Shown piece by piece: positions 1 through 4,736 of a DNA stretch of 5,680 nucleotides. How positions within the stretch are numbered: position 1 is the stretch's first letter; each line of letters starts with the position of its first letter. A model generated the notes under the pieces. That model did no database searches. It was given only the letters and a program-made list of their open reading frames with translations, and was not told where the DNA came from. Both the position numbers and the translations under genes were made by a program. Source of the DNA: an uncultured bacterium (GTDB lineage: Bacteria; Omnitrophota; Gorgyraeia; Gorgyraeales; Gorgyraeaceae); NCBI GenBank assembly GCA_913009675.1, contig CAJVXD010000092.1:1-5680 (forward strand). The letters are read 5' to 3'.

Positions 1-47
1 GACCACCGAGATCTACACTCTTTCCCTACACGACGCTCTTCCGATCT
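1..47 (+). other. Untrimmed Illumina universal (P5-side) adapter
   Basis: The bases read as the 3' portion of the standard Illumina TruSeq universal adapter and end in the diagnostic GCTCTTCCGATCT. Genomic sequence begins at 48. The reverse complement of these 47 bases occurs perfectly at 5547-5593. This is library-construction sequence, not biology. Any reading frame that crosses it is chimeric, for example the minus-strand frame from 238 down to 26, whose last residues DRKSVV are a translation of the adapter. Confidence 0.99.
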
Positions 48-93
48 ATTTCTAATCTGGAAAGAAAGCAAAAAAGACAAAGGGCTATCTTTA
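48..93. other. Short unassigned genomic fragment upstream of the bamD promoter
   Basis: This is the first genomic stretch after the adapter. Two plus-strand frames are open from the contig edge, one stopping at TAA 117-119 and one at TGA 109-111. Either could be the last 20 or so codons of an upstream gene, but both are too short to identify and neither shows a motif I recognise. I see no terminator hairpin before the promoter at 94. Confidence 0.4.
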
Positions 94-122
94 TTGACAG
101 AAATCTTCTGATATGGTAAGAT
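94..122 (+). promoter_or_regulatory. Sigma-70-type extended -10 promoter for bamD-lptE
   Basis: There is a perfect -35 TTGACA at 94-99, a 17-base spacer, and a -10 TAAGAT at 117-122 that is preceded by TGG (114-116), giving an extended -10. The predicted transcription start, about 7 bases after the -10, is near 129, only some four bases before the bamD ATG at 133. The message would then be almost leaderless, and the AAGG at 125-128 would lie mostly outside the transcript. The layout (TTGACA, 17-base spacer ending in ATATGN) matches the rpsT promoter at 3012-3040, which raises confidence in both. Confidence 0.75.
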
Positions 123-132
123 TTAAGGCCCA

Positions 133-1074
133 ATGCGCAAGATAGTTCTAACTTTAATAATTGCAATATGTATGATAAATGGGCCTGCCTTTGCTTACTG
201 GGTATGGACCCCGGAGAGCGGTAAATGGGAAAATCCAAAGTATGCAGCCAAGGATACCCCTCAGGAACAGCTGGACTACGCGGTTAGTTTTTACAAAGAG
301 CACAATTATAAGATGTGCCTGCGTGAGTTCAAGAAATTAATAAAATATTATCCGCTTTCCAAGCAGGCGCCTACTGCCCAGTATTATATAGGGCGTATTA
401 TGGAGGATCTGGGTAGGCCTTATGAGGCGTTTAAGGCCTATCAGAAGGTAATAGATCTCTATCCGTATACAGAATCCGTAGAGGAGGTCATAAAAAGGGA
501 GTTCAAGATAGGAGAGGCATTTTTTTCCGGCAAGAAACTAAAGATCCTGGGACCATGGAAGGTCTCGGCCAATGACAAGGCAATAGAGATATTCAAGACA
601 GTTGCAGATAATGCCCCTTACGGGAAATATGCTGATTCAGCTATATTTAAGGCAGGCTTACTTTATAAGAAGATACTTGATTACGATAATGCCGTAATGA
701 TGTTTAAGAAGCTTATAGACGATTATCCTGACAGTAAGTTTATCGATAAGGCAAGATACCAGCTGGCAGAATGCTCAAAACGCATGTCTTTACAATCAGA
801 TTATGACCAGACACCCACCATAGTTGCACGCAAAGAATTTGAGGATTTTGTAGAGAAACATCCTGAGAGCAGTATGTCAGATGAGGCCAAGAAGATTATC
901 CTAAAGCTTAAAAATAGAGAAGCAGAGAACGCATATAATATAGCAAAATTTTACGAATCAAGAGATATACCTGAAAGCGCAGTGATATATTACAGAGATA
1001 TAGTCCAAAAATATCCCGATACAGAATGGGCTAAAAAGGCCCAGGGGCGGCTGAATGAAATTCAGAAGAAATAA
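133..1074 (+). CDS. bamD: Outer membrane assembly factor BamD-like TPR protein
   Basis: This 313-residue protein resembles BamD/YfiO, the TPR scaffold that works with BamA to insert beta-barrel proteins into the outer membrane. Residues 1-21 form a signal peptide: Arg-Lys at 2-3, a hydrophobic core, then AFA before Tyr22. The mature start is aromatic (YWVW), followed by about five helix-turn-helix TPR-like units in two blocks (about residues 45-130 and 148-310), with typical A..Y..G, A...F and YP motifs. It is longer than E. coli BamD (about 245 residues). There is no lipobox: the only cysteine in the signal region, Cys13, is preceded by Ile, so an ordinary signal-peptidase I cut is expected, whereas classical BamD is a lipoprotein. 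The ATG at 133 is chosen because it gives the complete signal peptide. The gene overlaps lptE by 20 bases. A more general periplasmic TPR role remains possible. Confidence 0.82.
   Translation: MRKIVLTLIIAICMINGPAFAYWVWTPESGKWENPKYAAKDTPQEQLDYAVSFYKEHNYKMCLREFKKLIKYYPLSKQAPTAQYYIGRIMEDLGRPYEAFKAYQKVIDLYPYTESVEEVIKREFKIGEAFFSGKKLKILGPWKVSANDKAIEIFKTVADNAPYGKYADSAIFKAGLLYKKILDYDNAVMMFKKLIDDYPDSKFIDKARYQLAECSKRMSLQSDYDQTPTIVARKEFEDFVEKHPESSMSDEAKKIILKLKNREAENAYNIAKFYESRDIPESAVIYYRDIVQKYPDTEWAKKAQGRLNEIQKK
1043..1047 (+). promoter_or_regulatory. Ribosome binding site supporting the lptE ATG at 1055
   Basis: AGGGG lies 7 bases before the ATG at 1055, inside the end of bamD. It favours that start over the in-frame GTG at 1076, which has only the weaker purine run AGAAGAA upstream. 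The 1055 start also supplies the Lys-Arg-Arg n-region expected of a lipoprotein signal peptide. Confidence 0.5.
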
Positions 1075-1609
1075 TGTGATACTGAGCGCCATACGCTATA
1101 CGCTATGCGCTATGCTATTAGCTGGATGCGGCTATACCACGAAGACGATACTTCCCGAAAATATTAAGACCATCCACGTCGACATATTTAAAAACAGTAT
1201 TGATATAACAAAAGAGGTAAGCGCAAAGGATAAATATGAAGTATACAGGCCGGGTCTCGAGGTAGAACTCAGGGACGCAGTTATAGAAAGGGTTTTTCTT
1301 GATGGACATTTAAAGGTGGCATCCAGGGATCATGCCGATGCTATTCTGAAAGGAGAGATTCTCCAGTATAGGAAGGATCCATTAAGATATCAAGACAATG
1401 ATGTTACGGAATACAGGATAAGTCTGGTTTGTAACGTTAGATTAATAGGTCGTATTGATTCAACGGTTTTGTTTGAAGCTAAGGATATAACAGGGGATAC
1501 AACCTATTTCACCACCGGATCATTGCAAAAAACGGAGACGCATGCCTTAAAGGCTGCCACCTCAGACCTGGCTCGAAGGATAGTCAATCGAGTAGTTGAA
1601 AATTGGTAA
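1055..1609 (+). CDS. lptE: LPS-assembly lipoprotein LptE
   Basis: The 184-residue product is recognised as LptE (formerly RlpB), the outer-membrane lipoprotein that plugs the LptD barrel and helps place lipopolysaccharide on the cell surface. Residues 1-24 are a lipoprotein signal peptide: Lys2, Arg4 and Arg5, a hydrophobic stretch, then the lipobox LAGC with Cys25 as the lipidated residue. It is followed by Gly-Tyr, as is common in LptE. Gly at +2 fits outer-membrane retention. The rest shows the family's alternating strands and a central segment (about residues 66-110: PGLEVELRDAVIERVFLDG, then DADAILKGEI-like spacing). The length is normal. It overlaps bamD and precedes holA, the same lptE-holA order as in E. 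coli. Much of the signal-peptide core is encoded by a tandem heptanucleotide (1091-1111). Its presence implies an LPS-bearing outer membrane. Confidence 0.85.
   Translation: MKFRRNNVILSAIRYTLCAMLLAGCGYTTKTILPENIKTIHVDIFKNSIDITKEVSAKDKYEVYRPGLEVELRDAVIERVFLDGHLKVASRDHADAILKGEILQYRKDPLRYQDNDVTEYRISLVCNVRLIGRIDSTVLFEAKDITGDTTYFTTGSLQKTETHALKAATSDLARRIVNRVVENW
1091..1111 (+). repeat. Tandem heptanucleotide repeat inside the lptE signal peptide
   Basis: There are three head-to-tail copies of a 7-base unit: ATACGCT, ATACGCT, ATGCGCT. A decayed further copy begins at 1112 (ATGCTAT). The tract encodes Ile13 to Ala19 of LptE, just before the lipobox. Because 7 is not a multiple of 3, gain or loss of one unit would shift the lptE frame, while three units (21 bases) would keep it. 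Confidence 0.85.
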
Positions 1610-1621
1610 GAATAAATTCAG

Positions 1622-1686
1622 ATACTACCAAATAAATCCAAAATTTTGGATTTTGAAATTGGGGTTTATTTAGGATTTGATAGTAT
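1622..1686. repeat. AT-rich palindromic repeat element in the lptE-holA spacer
   Basis: This element occupies most of the 98-base gap between lptE and holA. Bases 1622-1633 pair with 1675-1686 at 11 of 12 positions (mismatch C1628/A1680). Immediately inside the left arm is a perfect 20-bp palindrome at 1634-1653, centred on AAAATTTT. The remainder (1654-1674) contains GGGGTTTATTTAGG. The element shares its left word AAATCCAAAATT (1634-1645) and right word TTTAGGATTTG (1669-1679) with the larger element upstream of murJ, in the same order and orientation. A further run of TTTGGA words continues to the holA start and supplies the only SD-like GGA there. No coding potential is seen. Confidence 0.8.
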
Positions 1687-1707
1687 TTGGATTTTGGATT
1701 TATTAAT

Positions 1708-2667
1708 ATGCCTACCAAGATTTTTCCAGCTTACCTTTTCCTTGGTGAAGAGGATTTCTTAAAAGAAGAGGCTATTGAAAAACTAAAATCAAGGCTTTTT
1801 GAAACGGATACAAAGGCCTTCGATTATAGCATATTTTATGGGCGGGAAAAGGATTTCAGTATACACAGTCTGCTTGATAGCTTGAATACCGTGCCATTCT
1901 TGTCAAAGAAGAGATTGGTTATATTGAAGGATGCAGATTTGCTCTTGGCCGCTCAGAATAAAATTGTAATTTCTTATTTGAAAAATCCAAGACAGAGCTC
2001 CGTGTTTATCATTGAATCATCCTTACCCAGCATAAAAGGAGGTTTTCTTTTAGAGGCCTCAAGCCTTGTACGCTTGGTCTACTTTAGAAGATTAACAGGC
2101 CCCGCCGTCAATGTGTGGCTTAATAACAAGGCCGCCCAATTCAAAAAAAGGATATCCCCTGAAGCCATTAATATTATAAAGGAGAACCTCTCCAATGACT
2201 TAAGGCTTCTCTCTTCAGGTATGGAAAAACTTATTTTATATACTGGTAAAAGGACCCTTATCACAAAAGAGGATGCAGAGAATCTAACAGGTGTGAATGT
2301 TTCGCACAGCGCCTTTGACCTTATGACTAGTATTGAGAAGAAGGATGTCAAGAAGGCCTTGAATATATTCTCGTCACTTAAGAAGAACAGAAAAAAAGAG
2401 ACAGAATTACTGGGACTTCTGGCATGGAATATCAGGATGGTTTTAAGGCTAAAAGAGCTTTCCATGGTTAAGAATAAAATAGATATATGCAGGGCCCTTG
2501 GCCTGAATCCCAGGGCATTTGATAGGATTGGGCGTCATGCCTCTGGCTTTAAGAAGTCCAGGGTATTAATCTTATTAGATGAGATACTCAAGGCGGATTT
2601 AGATATAAAAACCGGCACCTTGCCGGATCTTGTTGTAGAAAGATTGATAGTAAAGATGTGTACCTGA
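1708..2667 (+). CDS. holA: DNA polymerase III, delta subunit
   Basis: The 319-residue product is HolA, the delta 'wrench' subunit of the clamp loader, which opens the beta sliding clamp for replication. The N-terminal AAA+-like fold starts with YLFLGEEDFLKEEAI (residues 9-23), the degenerate family counterpart of a P-loop; delta does not bind ATP. The VPFLSKKRLVILKDADLL segment (about 62-79) is the typical strand-helix region. NDLRLLSSGMEKLILY (about 166-181) and the GLLAWNIRMVLRLKEL segment (about 240-255) mark the middle and C-terminal collar domains. The ending GTLPDLVVERLIVKMC is characteristic. I choose ATG 1708, not the in-frame TTG 1687, because 1687-1707 belongs to the repeat tract and the extra seven residues have no family counterpart. 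The gene lies downstream of lptE and convergent with rpsT. Confidence 0.88.
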   Translation: MPTKIFPAYLFLGEEDFLKEEAIEKLKSRLFETDTKAFDYSIFYGREKDFSIHSLLDSLNTVPFLSKKRLVILKDADLLLAAQNKIVISYLKNPRQSSVFIIESSLPSIKGGFLLEASSLVRLVYFRRLTGPAVNVWLNNKAAQFKKRISPEAINIIKENLSNDLRLLSSGMEKLILYTGKRTLITKEDAENLTGVNVSHSAFDLMTSIEKKDVKKALNIFSSLKKNRKKETELLGLLAWNIRMVLRLKELSMVKNKIDICRALGLNPRAFDRIGRHASGFKKSRVLILLDEILKADLDIKTGTLPDLVVERLIVKMCT

Positions 2668-2690
2668 GCCTAATTAATACGGAACGGCTA

Positions 2691-2718
2691 ATCTAGTTTT
2701 CGTTCGGGAAGGCTAGGT
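2691..2718 (+). terminator. Weak hairpin between convergent holA and rpsT
   Basis: On the plus-strand RNA, 2691-2701 can pair with 2708-2718 around a six-base loop: CTAG/CTAG at the base, two G-U wobbles, then UUC/GAA, with A-U and U-G closing outward. No U-run follows immediately; the nearest T-run starts near 2729. The 3' arm covers the rpsT stop codon. An alternative pairing is 2680-2686 with 2701-2707 (one mismatch). This could be a poor intrinsic terminator for holA, or chance. I see no canonical terminator in this 45-base gap on either strand. Confidence 0.2.
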
Positions 2719-2985
2719 CGAAGTTGTAGTTTTTAATAACCTCTTCATCAAGCGGGATTTTTTACGGGATGCCGTGTTTTTGTGGATTGCACCTTTAGAG
2801 CTGGCCCTGTCGAACAGGGAGATTAAAAGGTTAAGCTGCTTTTTTGCTTCTTCTAGCTTTTTGGAGCCTATTAGATCCAGGTATTTCTTTGTTTCTGTTT
2901 TAAGCTCGGATTTTACAGACTGATTTCGACCGGTCTTTTTTTTCGTTACCTTCATGCTCTTGTAAGATGCGTGCAGTATTGGCAT
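2713..2985 (-). CDS. rpsT: 30S ribosomal protein S20
   Basis: This small, very basic 90-residue protein matches S20, which binds 16S rRNA in the body of the 30S subunit. It has the family start MPxxxAS-K and the core TGRNQSVKSELKTETKKYL (about residues 18-36). The helical middle has FDRASSKGAIHKNTASRKKSRLMKRL (about 58-83), matching the usual 'D.a..kG.ihkn.a.r.ksrl...l' ending. The length is normal (E. coli about 87). Start ATG (2985 reading leftward) is supported by AAGAGGA at 2994-3000, spaced 8 bases, and by a strong promoter. The Thr-rich tail KTTTST is unusual but short. The gene faces holA across 45 bases and diverges from murJ. The convergent holA/rpsT arrangement is also known from Bacillus, and rpsT beside murJ from Pseudomonas. 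Confidence 0.92.
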   Translation of the reverse strand: MPILHASYKSMKVTKKKTGRNQSVKSELKTETKKYLDLIGSKKLEEAKKQLNLLISLFDRASSKGAIHKNTASRKKSRLMKRLLKTTTST

Positions 2986-2993
2986 AATTCTGT

Positions 2994-3000
2994 TCCTCTT
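2994..3000 (-). promoter_or_regulatory. Shine-Dalgarno site of rpsT
   Basis: On the minus strand the bases read AAGAGGA, 8 bases before the rpsT ATG. This is one of the two clearest ribosome binding sites in the window and fixes the rpsT start. Confidence 0.75.
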
Positions 3001-3011
3001 TGATAGCTGTT

Positions 3012-3040
3012 AAAATATCATATGCTGTAGAGTATGTCAA
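3012..3040 (-). promoter_or_regulatory. Sigma-70-type extended -10 promoter for rpsT
   Basis: On the minus strand a perfect -35 TTGACA (3040 down to 3035) is followed by a 17-base spacer ending in ATATGA and a -10 TATTTT (3017 down to 3012). TG sits at the extended -10 position. The predicted start is near 3005, giving a leader of about 20 bases that just contains the Shine-Dalgarno site. The design matches the bamD promoter at 94-122. Confidence 0.75.
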
Positions 3041-3058
3041 GTTTAAATTCTAAATTCG

Positions 3059-3207
3059 AAATCCAAAATTCTAAACAAATCCCCCATACCACAAGGGTAC
3101 GGGCCGGCAAATCCTAAATTCCAATGTTCCAAACTTCGAAGTTTGGGATTTGAAAAATTGGTGAATTAGAATTTGTTTAGAATTTAGATATCAGGGTTTA
3201 GGATTTG
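3059..3207. repeat. Large AT-rich modular repeat element upstream of murJ
   Basis: This fills the 230-base rpsT-murJ spacer beyond the rpsT promoter. It starts with AAATCCAAAATT (3059-3070) and ends with GGGTTTAGGATTTG (3194-3207). These are the same boundary words as in the lptE-holA element, except that the smaller copy has an extra TTTA in the right word. Inside, 3066-3080 and 3171-3185 form a perfect 15-bp inverted repeat. CAAATCCTAAA (3108-3118) is the inverse of TTTAGGATTTG (3197-3207). CAAATCC recurs directly at 3076-3082 and 3108-3114, flanking a GC-rich patch (3081-3107, containing GGGTACGGGCC). Related words continue leftward to about 3041. No coding frame is evident, and no convincing murJ promoter is seen apart from the AT-rich background. 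Confidence 0.8.
3129..3146. repeat. Perfect 18-bp palindrome within the murJ-upstream element
   Basis: CCAAACTTCGAAGTTTGG is a perfect palindrome centred on TTCGAA. Two wobble pairs and one A-T pair could extend the stem outward (3126-3149). It lies near the middle of the larger element, much as the 20-bp palindrome lies in the smaller one. No T-run follows, so it is not a standard terminator. Confidence 0.8.
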
Positions 3208-3215
3208 TAAATATT

Positions 3216-4736
3216 ATGTCTAAAAAGCACATCTTAAAATCCGCAGGGATTATAGGTTCTGCTACGGTTGTGAGCAGGGTGTTGGGGTTTGTGCGGGATG
3301 TCCTGATTGCCAGGTTTTTCGGGACCGGGCGATATGCCCAGGCCTTTGTAGTGGCATTCCGTATACCGAATATGCTCAGGGATCTAATAGGAGAAGGTGC
3401 TACCAATGCTGCCTTTGTCCCTGTCCTGAGTGAATATTATCAAAGGAGGAAAAGAGAGGAATTCTGGCATCTTGCAAATGTGCTGTTGAATGTAATGCTA
3501 ATTGTCCTTGCTGTTGTGACATTTCTTGGAGTGGCCTTTGCACCTTTAATCGTGCGCCTGATAGCCCCGGGTTTTATAGCCGATCCTGAGAAATTGAGGA
3601 TTACAATATATCTGACGCGTTTTATCTTCCCTTACATATTGCTGGTGGGTCTTCTGGCCTATAGTATGGGGATATTGAATTCTTTGAAGCATTTTTCGGC
3701 GCCCGCGTTTGCACCTGCTATCCTGAATCTCACCATTATAATCGGCCTTTTACTAAGGCAAGGCAATATTTCGGCCCTTGCATCAAGTATTTTAATAGGA
3801 GGCGTTATTCAACTTGCTGTCCAGATCCCGGTTTTATATAGTAAAGGCTTCAGGTTTAATTTTGCAAGTGGTATCTTCCATCCGTCTGTTAGGAGGATAG
3901 AGATATTGTTATTACCGAGGATTCTAGGCTCATGCGTTTATCAGATAAATATTTTTGTGAATACGATGCTTGCATCCCTTGGCCGCATAGTTGGTGAAGG
4001 AGGTGTGGCGGCGCTTTATTATGCCAACAGGATATTTCAATTCCCCCTGGCCATATTTGGCATAGCCCTGGCCCAGGCAGTACTCCCGACTATGTCCAGA
4101 GAGGCCCTTGAATCCGGACTTGAAAAATTGAGGGAAACGCTCTCATTTTCATTGAGGGCAGTAAATTTTATTATGGTGCCTGCTTCATTTGGTTTGATGG
4201 TGATGGCCGGGCCCATAACCAGCACATTATTTGAAAGGGGTATGTTTGGTAGTTATTCTACATCTATAACGAGTAATGCCCTTGTGTTTTATTCTATAGG
4301 GTTATTTAGTTATGCGGGGATCAAGATCCTTGTTTCATGTTTTTATTCCTTGAAGGATACGGTTACACCTGTAAAGACTGCCAGCGCCTCTCTCTTGCTT
4401 AATATACTCCTCGGTGTCATATTTATGTTCCCGTTAAAGATAAGCGGCCTTGCCCTTGCGACCTCTATCTCAGGAAGTTTTAATTTTTTCATGTTATTTT
4501 ATATATTGAATAAAAAGATCGGTAGTTTAGGAGGAAGGAGGATATTCAGTTCTTTCGTAAAGGTCTTCATGGCAAGCCTTGTAATGGCCTGTATCGTCTA
4601 TCTTTCTGCGTTTAAAATGGGATTGAATCTTTTTGTCGTCATCTTTCTGGGCATAGTAAGTTATGTCCTGTTCGCATTTATTTTTGGCATCAGAGAGGCA
4701 GGAGAGTTTTTAAGATGGGCCTTAAGGAGAAACTAA
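3216..4736 (+). CDS. murJ: Lipid II flippase MurJ (MviN)
   Basis: This 506-residue, very hydrophobic protein of the MOP superfamily is MurJ, which moves lipid II across the inner membrane for peptidoglycan synthesis. The length matches E. coli (511), and about 14 membrane segments are expected. Recognisable parts are SRVLGFVRDVLIARFFG (residues 20-36), AFRIPNMLRDLIGEGA (47-62), the PYILLVGLL helix, the GGVIQLAVQIP segment, and YYANRIFQFPLAIFGIALAQAVLPTMS (about 267-294). By position, Arg21, Arg27, Arg55, Glu60 and Arg272 match the E. coli cavity residues Arg18, Arg24, Arg52, Glu57 and Arg270. The E. coli Asp39 and Asp269 positions are Gln42 and Asn271 here. Only a weak AGGA 12 bases upstream, within the repeat element, precedes the ATG. 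The gene overlaps uvrC by 22 bases, suggesting co-transcription. Confidence 0.93.
   Translation: MSKKHILKSAGIIGSATVVSRVLGFVRDVLIARFFGTGRYAQAFVVAFRIPNMLRDLIGEGATNAAFVPVLSEYYQRRKREEFWHLANVLLNVMLIVLAVVTFLGVAFAPLIVRLIAPGFIADPEKLRITIYLTRFIFPYILLVGLLAYSMGILNSLKHFSAPAFAPAILNLTIIIGLLLRQGNISALASSILIGGVIQLAVQIPVLYSKGFRFNFASGIFHPSVRRIEILLLPRILGSCVYQINIFVNTMLASLGRIVGEGGVAALYYANRIFQFPLAIFGIALAQAVLPTMSREALESGLEKLRETLSFSLRAVNFIMVPASFGLMVMAGPITSTLFERGMFGSYSTSITSNALVFYSIGLFSYAGIKILVSCFYSLKDTVTPVKTASASLLLNILLGVIFMFPLKISGLALATSISGSFNFFMLFYILNKKIGSLGGRRIFSSFVKVFMASLVMACIVYLSAFKMGLNLFVVIFLGIVSYVLFAFIFGIREAGEFLRWALRRN
4700..4704 (+). promoter_or_regulatory. Shine-Dalgarno site of uvrC inside murJ
   Basis: AGGAG (continuing as AGGAGAG) lies 10 bases before the uvrC ATG at 4715, within the last codons of murJ. 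It supports the overlapping start and translation from a murJ-uvrC transcript. Confidence 0.7.

Noticed and set aside
26..238. 70-residue minus-strand reading frame at the left edge
   Set aside because: It crosses the adapter (its tail DRKSVV is translated adapter), overlaps the bamD promoter and signal peptide, and resembles no family.
1118..1309. Minus-strand reading frame within lptE, and similar ones within murJ (3191-3406, 4037-4225)
   Set aside because: Each is short, antisense to a well-supported gene, and without motif or ribosome binding site.
1687..1707. TTG start at 1687 for holA, adding seven residues
   Set aside because: The extra codons are made of the repeat words TTTGGATTTTGGATTT, have no counterpart at the start of HolA, and an ATG at 1708 begins the family-like sequence.
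2079..2465. 128-residue minus-strand reading frame inside holA
   Set aside because: It lies antisense to a clearly recognised gene, has phenylalanine/serine-rich low-information composition, and no Shine-Dalgarno site or motif. It is a shadow of holA.
3129..3149. Strong palindrome as an intrinsic terminator
   Set aside because: It is not followed by a T-run on either strand and lies upstream of both divergent genes, where a terminator is not expected.
3150..3186. Possible murJ promoter (TTGAAA at 3150-3155, or TTGGTG at 3158-3163, with AT-rich -10 candidates)
   Set aside because: No pairing gives both a good -35 and a good -10 at 16-18 bases, and such AT-rich repeat sequence produces weak matches by chance.
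3041..3215. CRISPR-like array in the rpsT-murJ spacer
   Set aside because: The repeated words are short (7-15 bases), irregularly spaced and mostly inverted rather than direct, with no uniform spacers and no cas gene.
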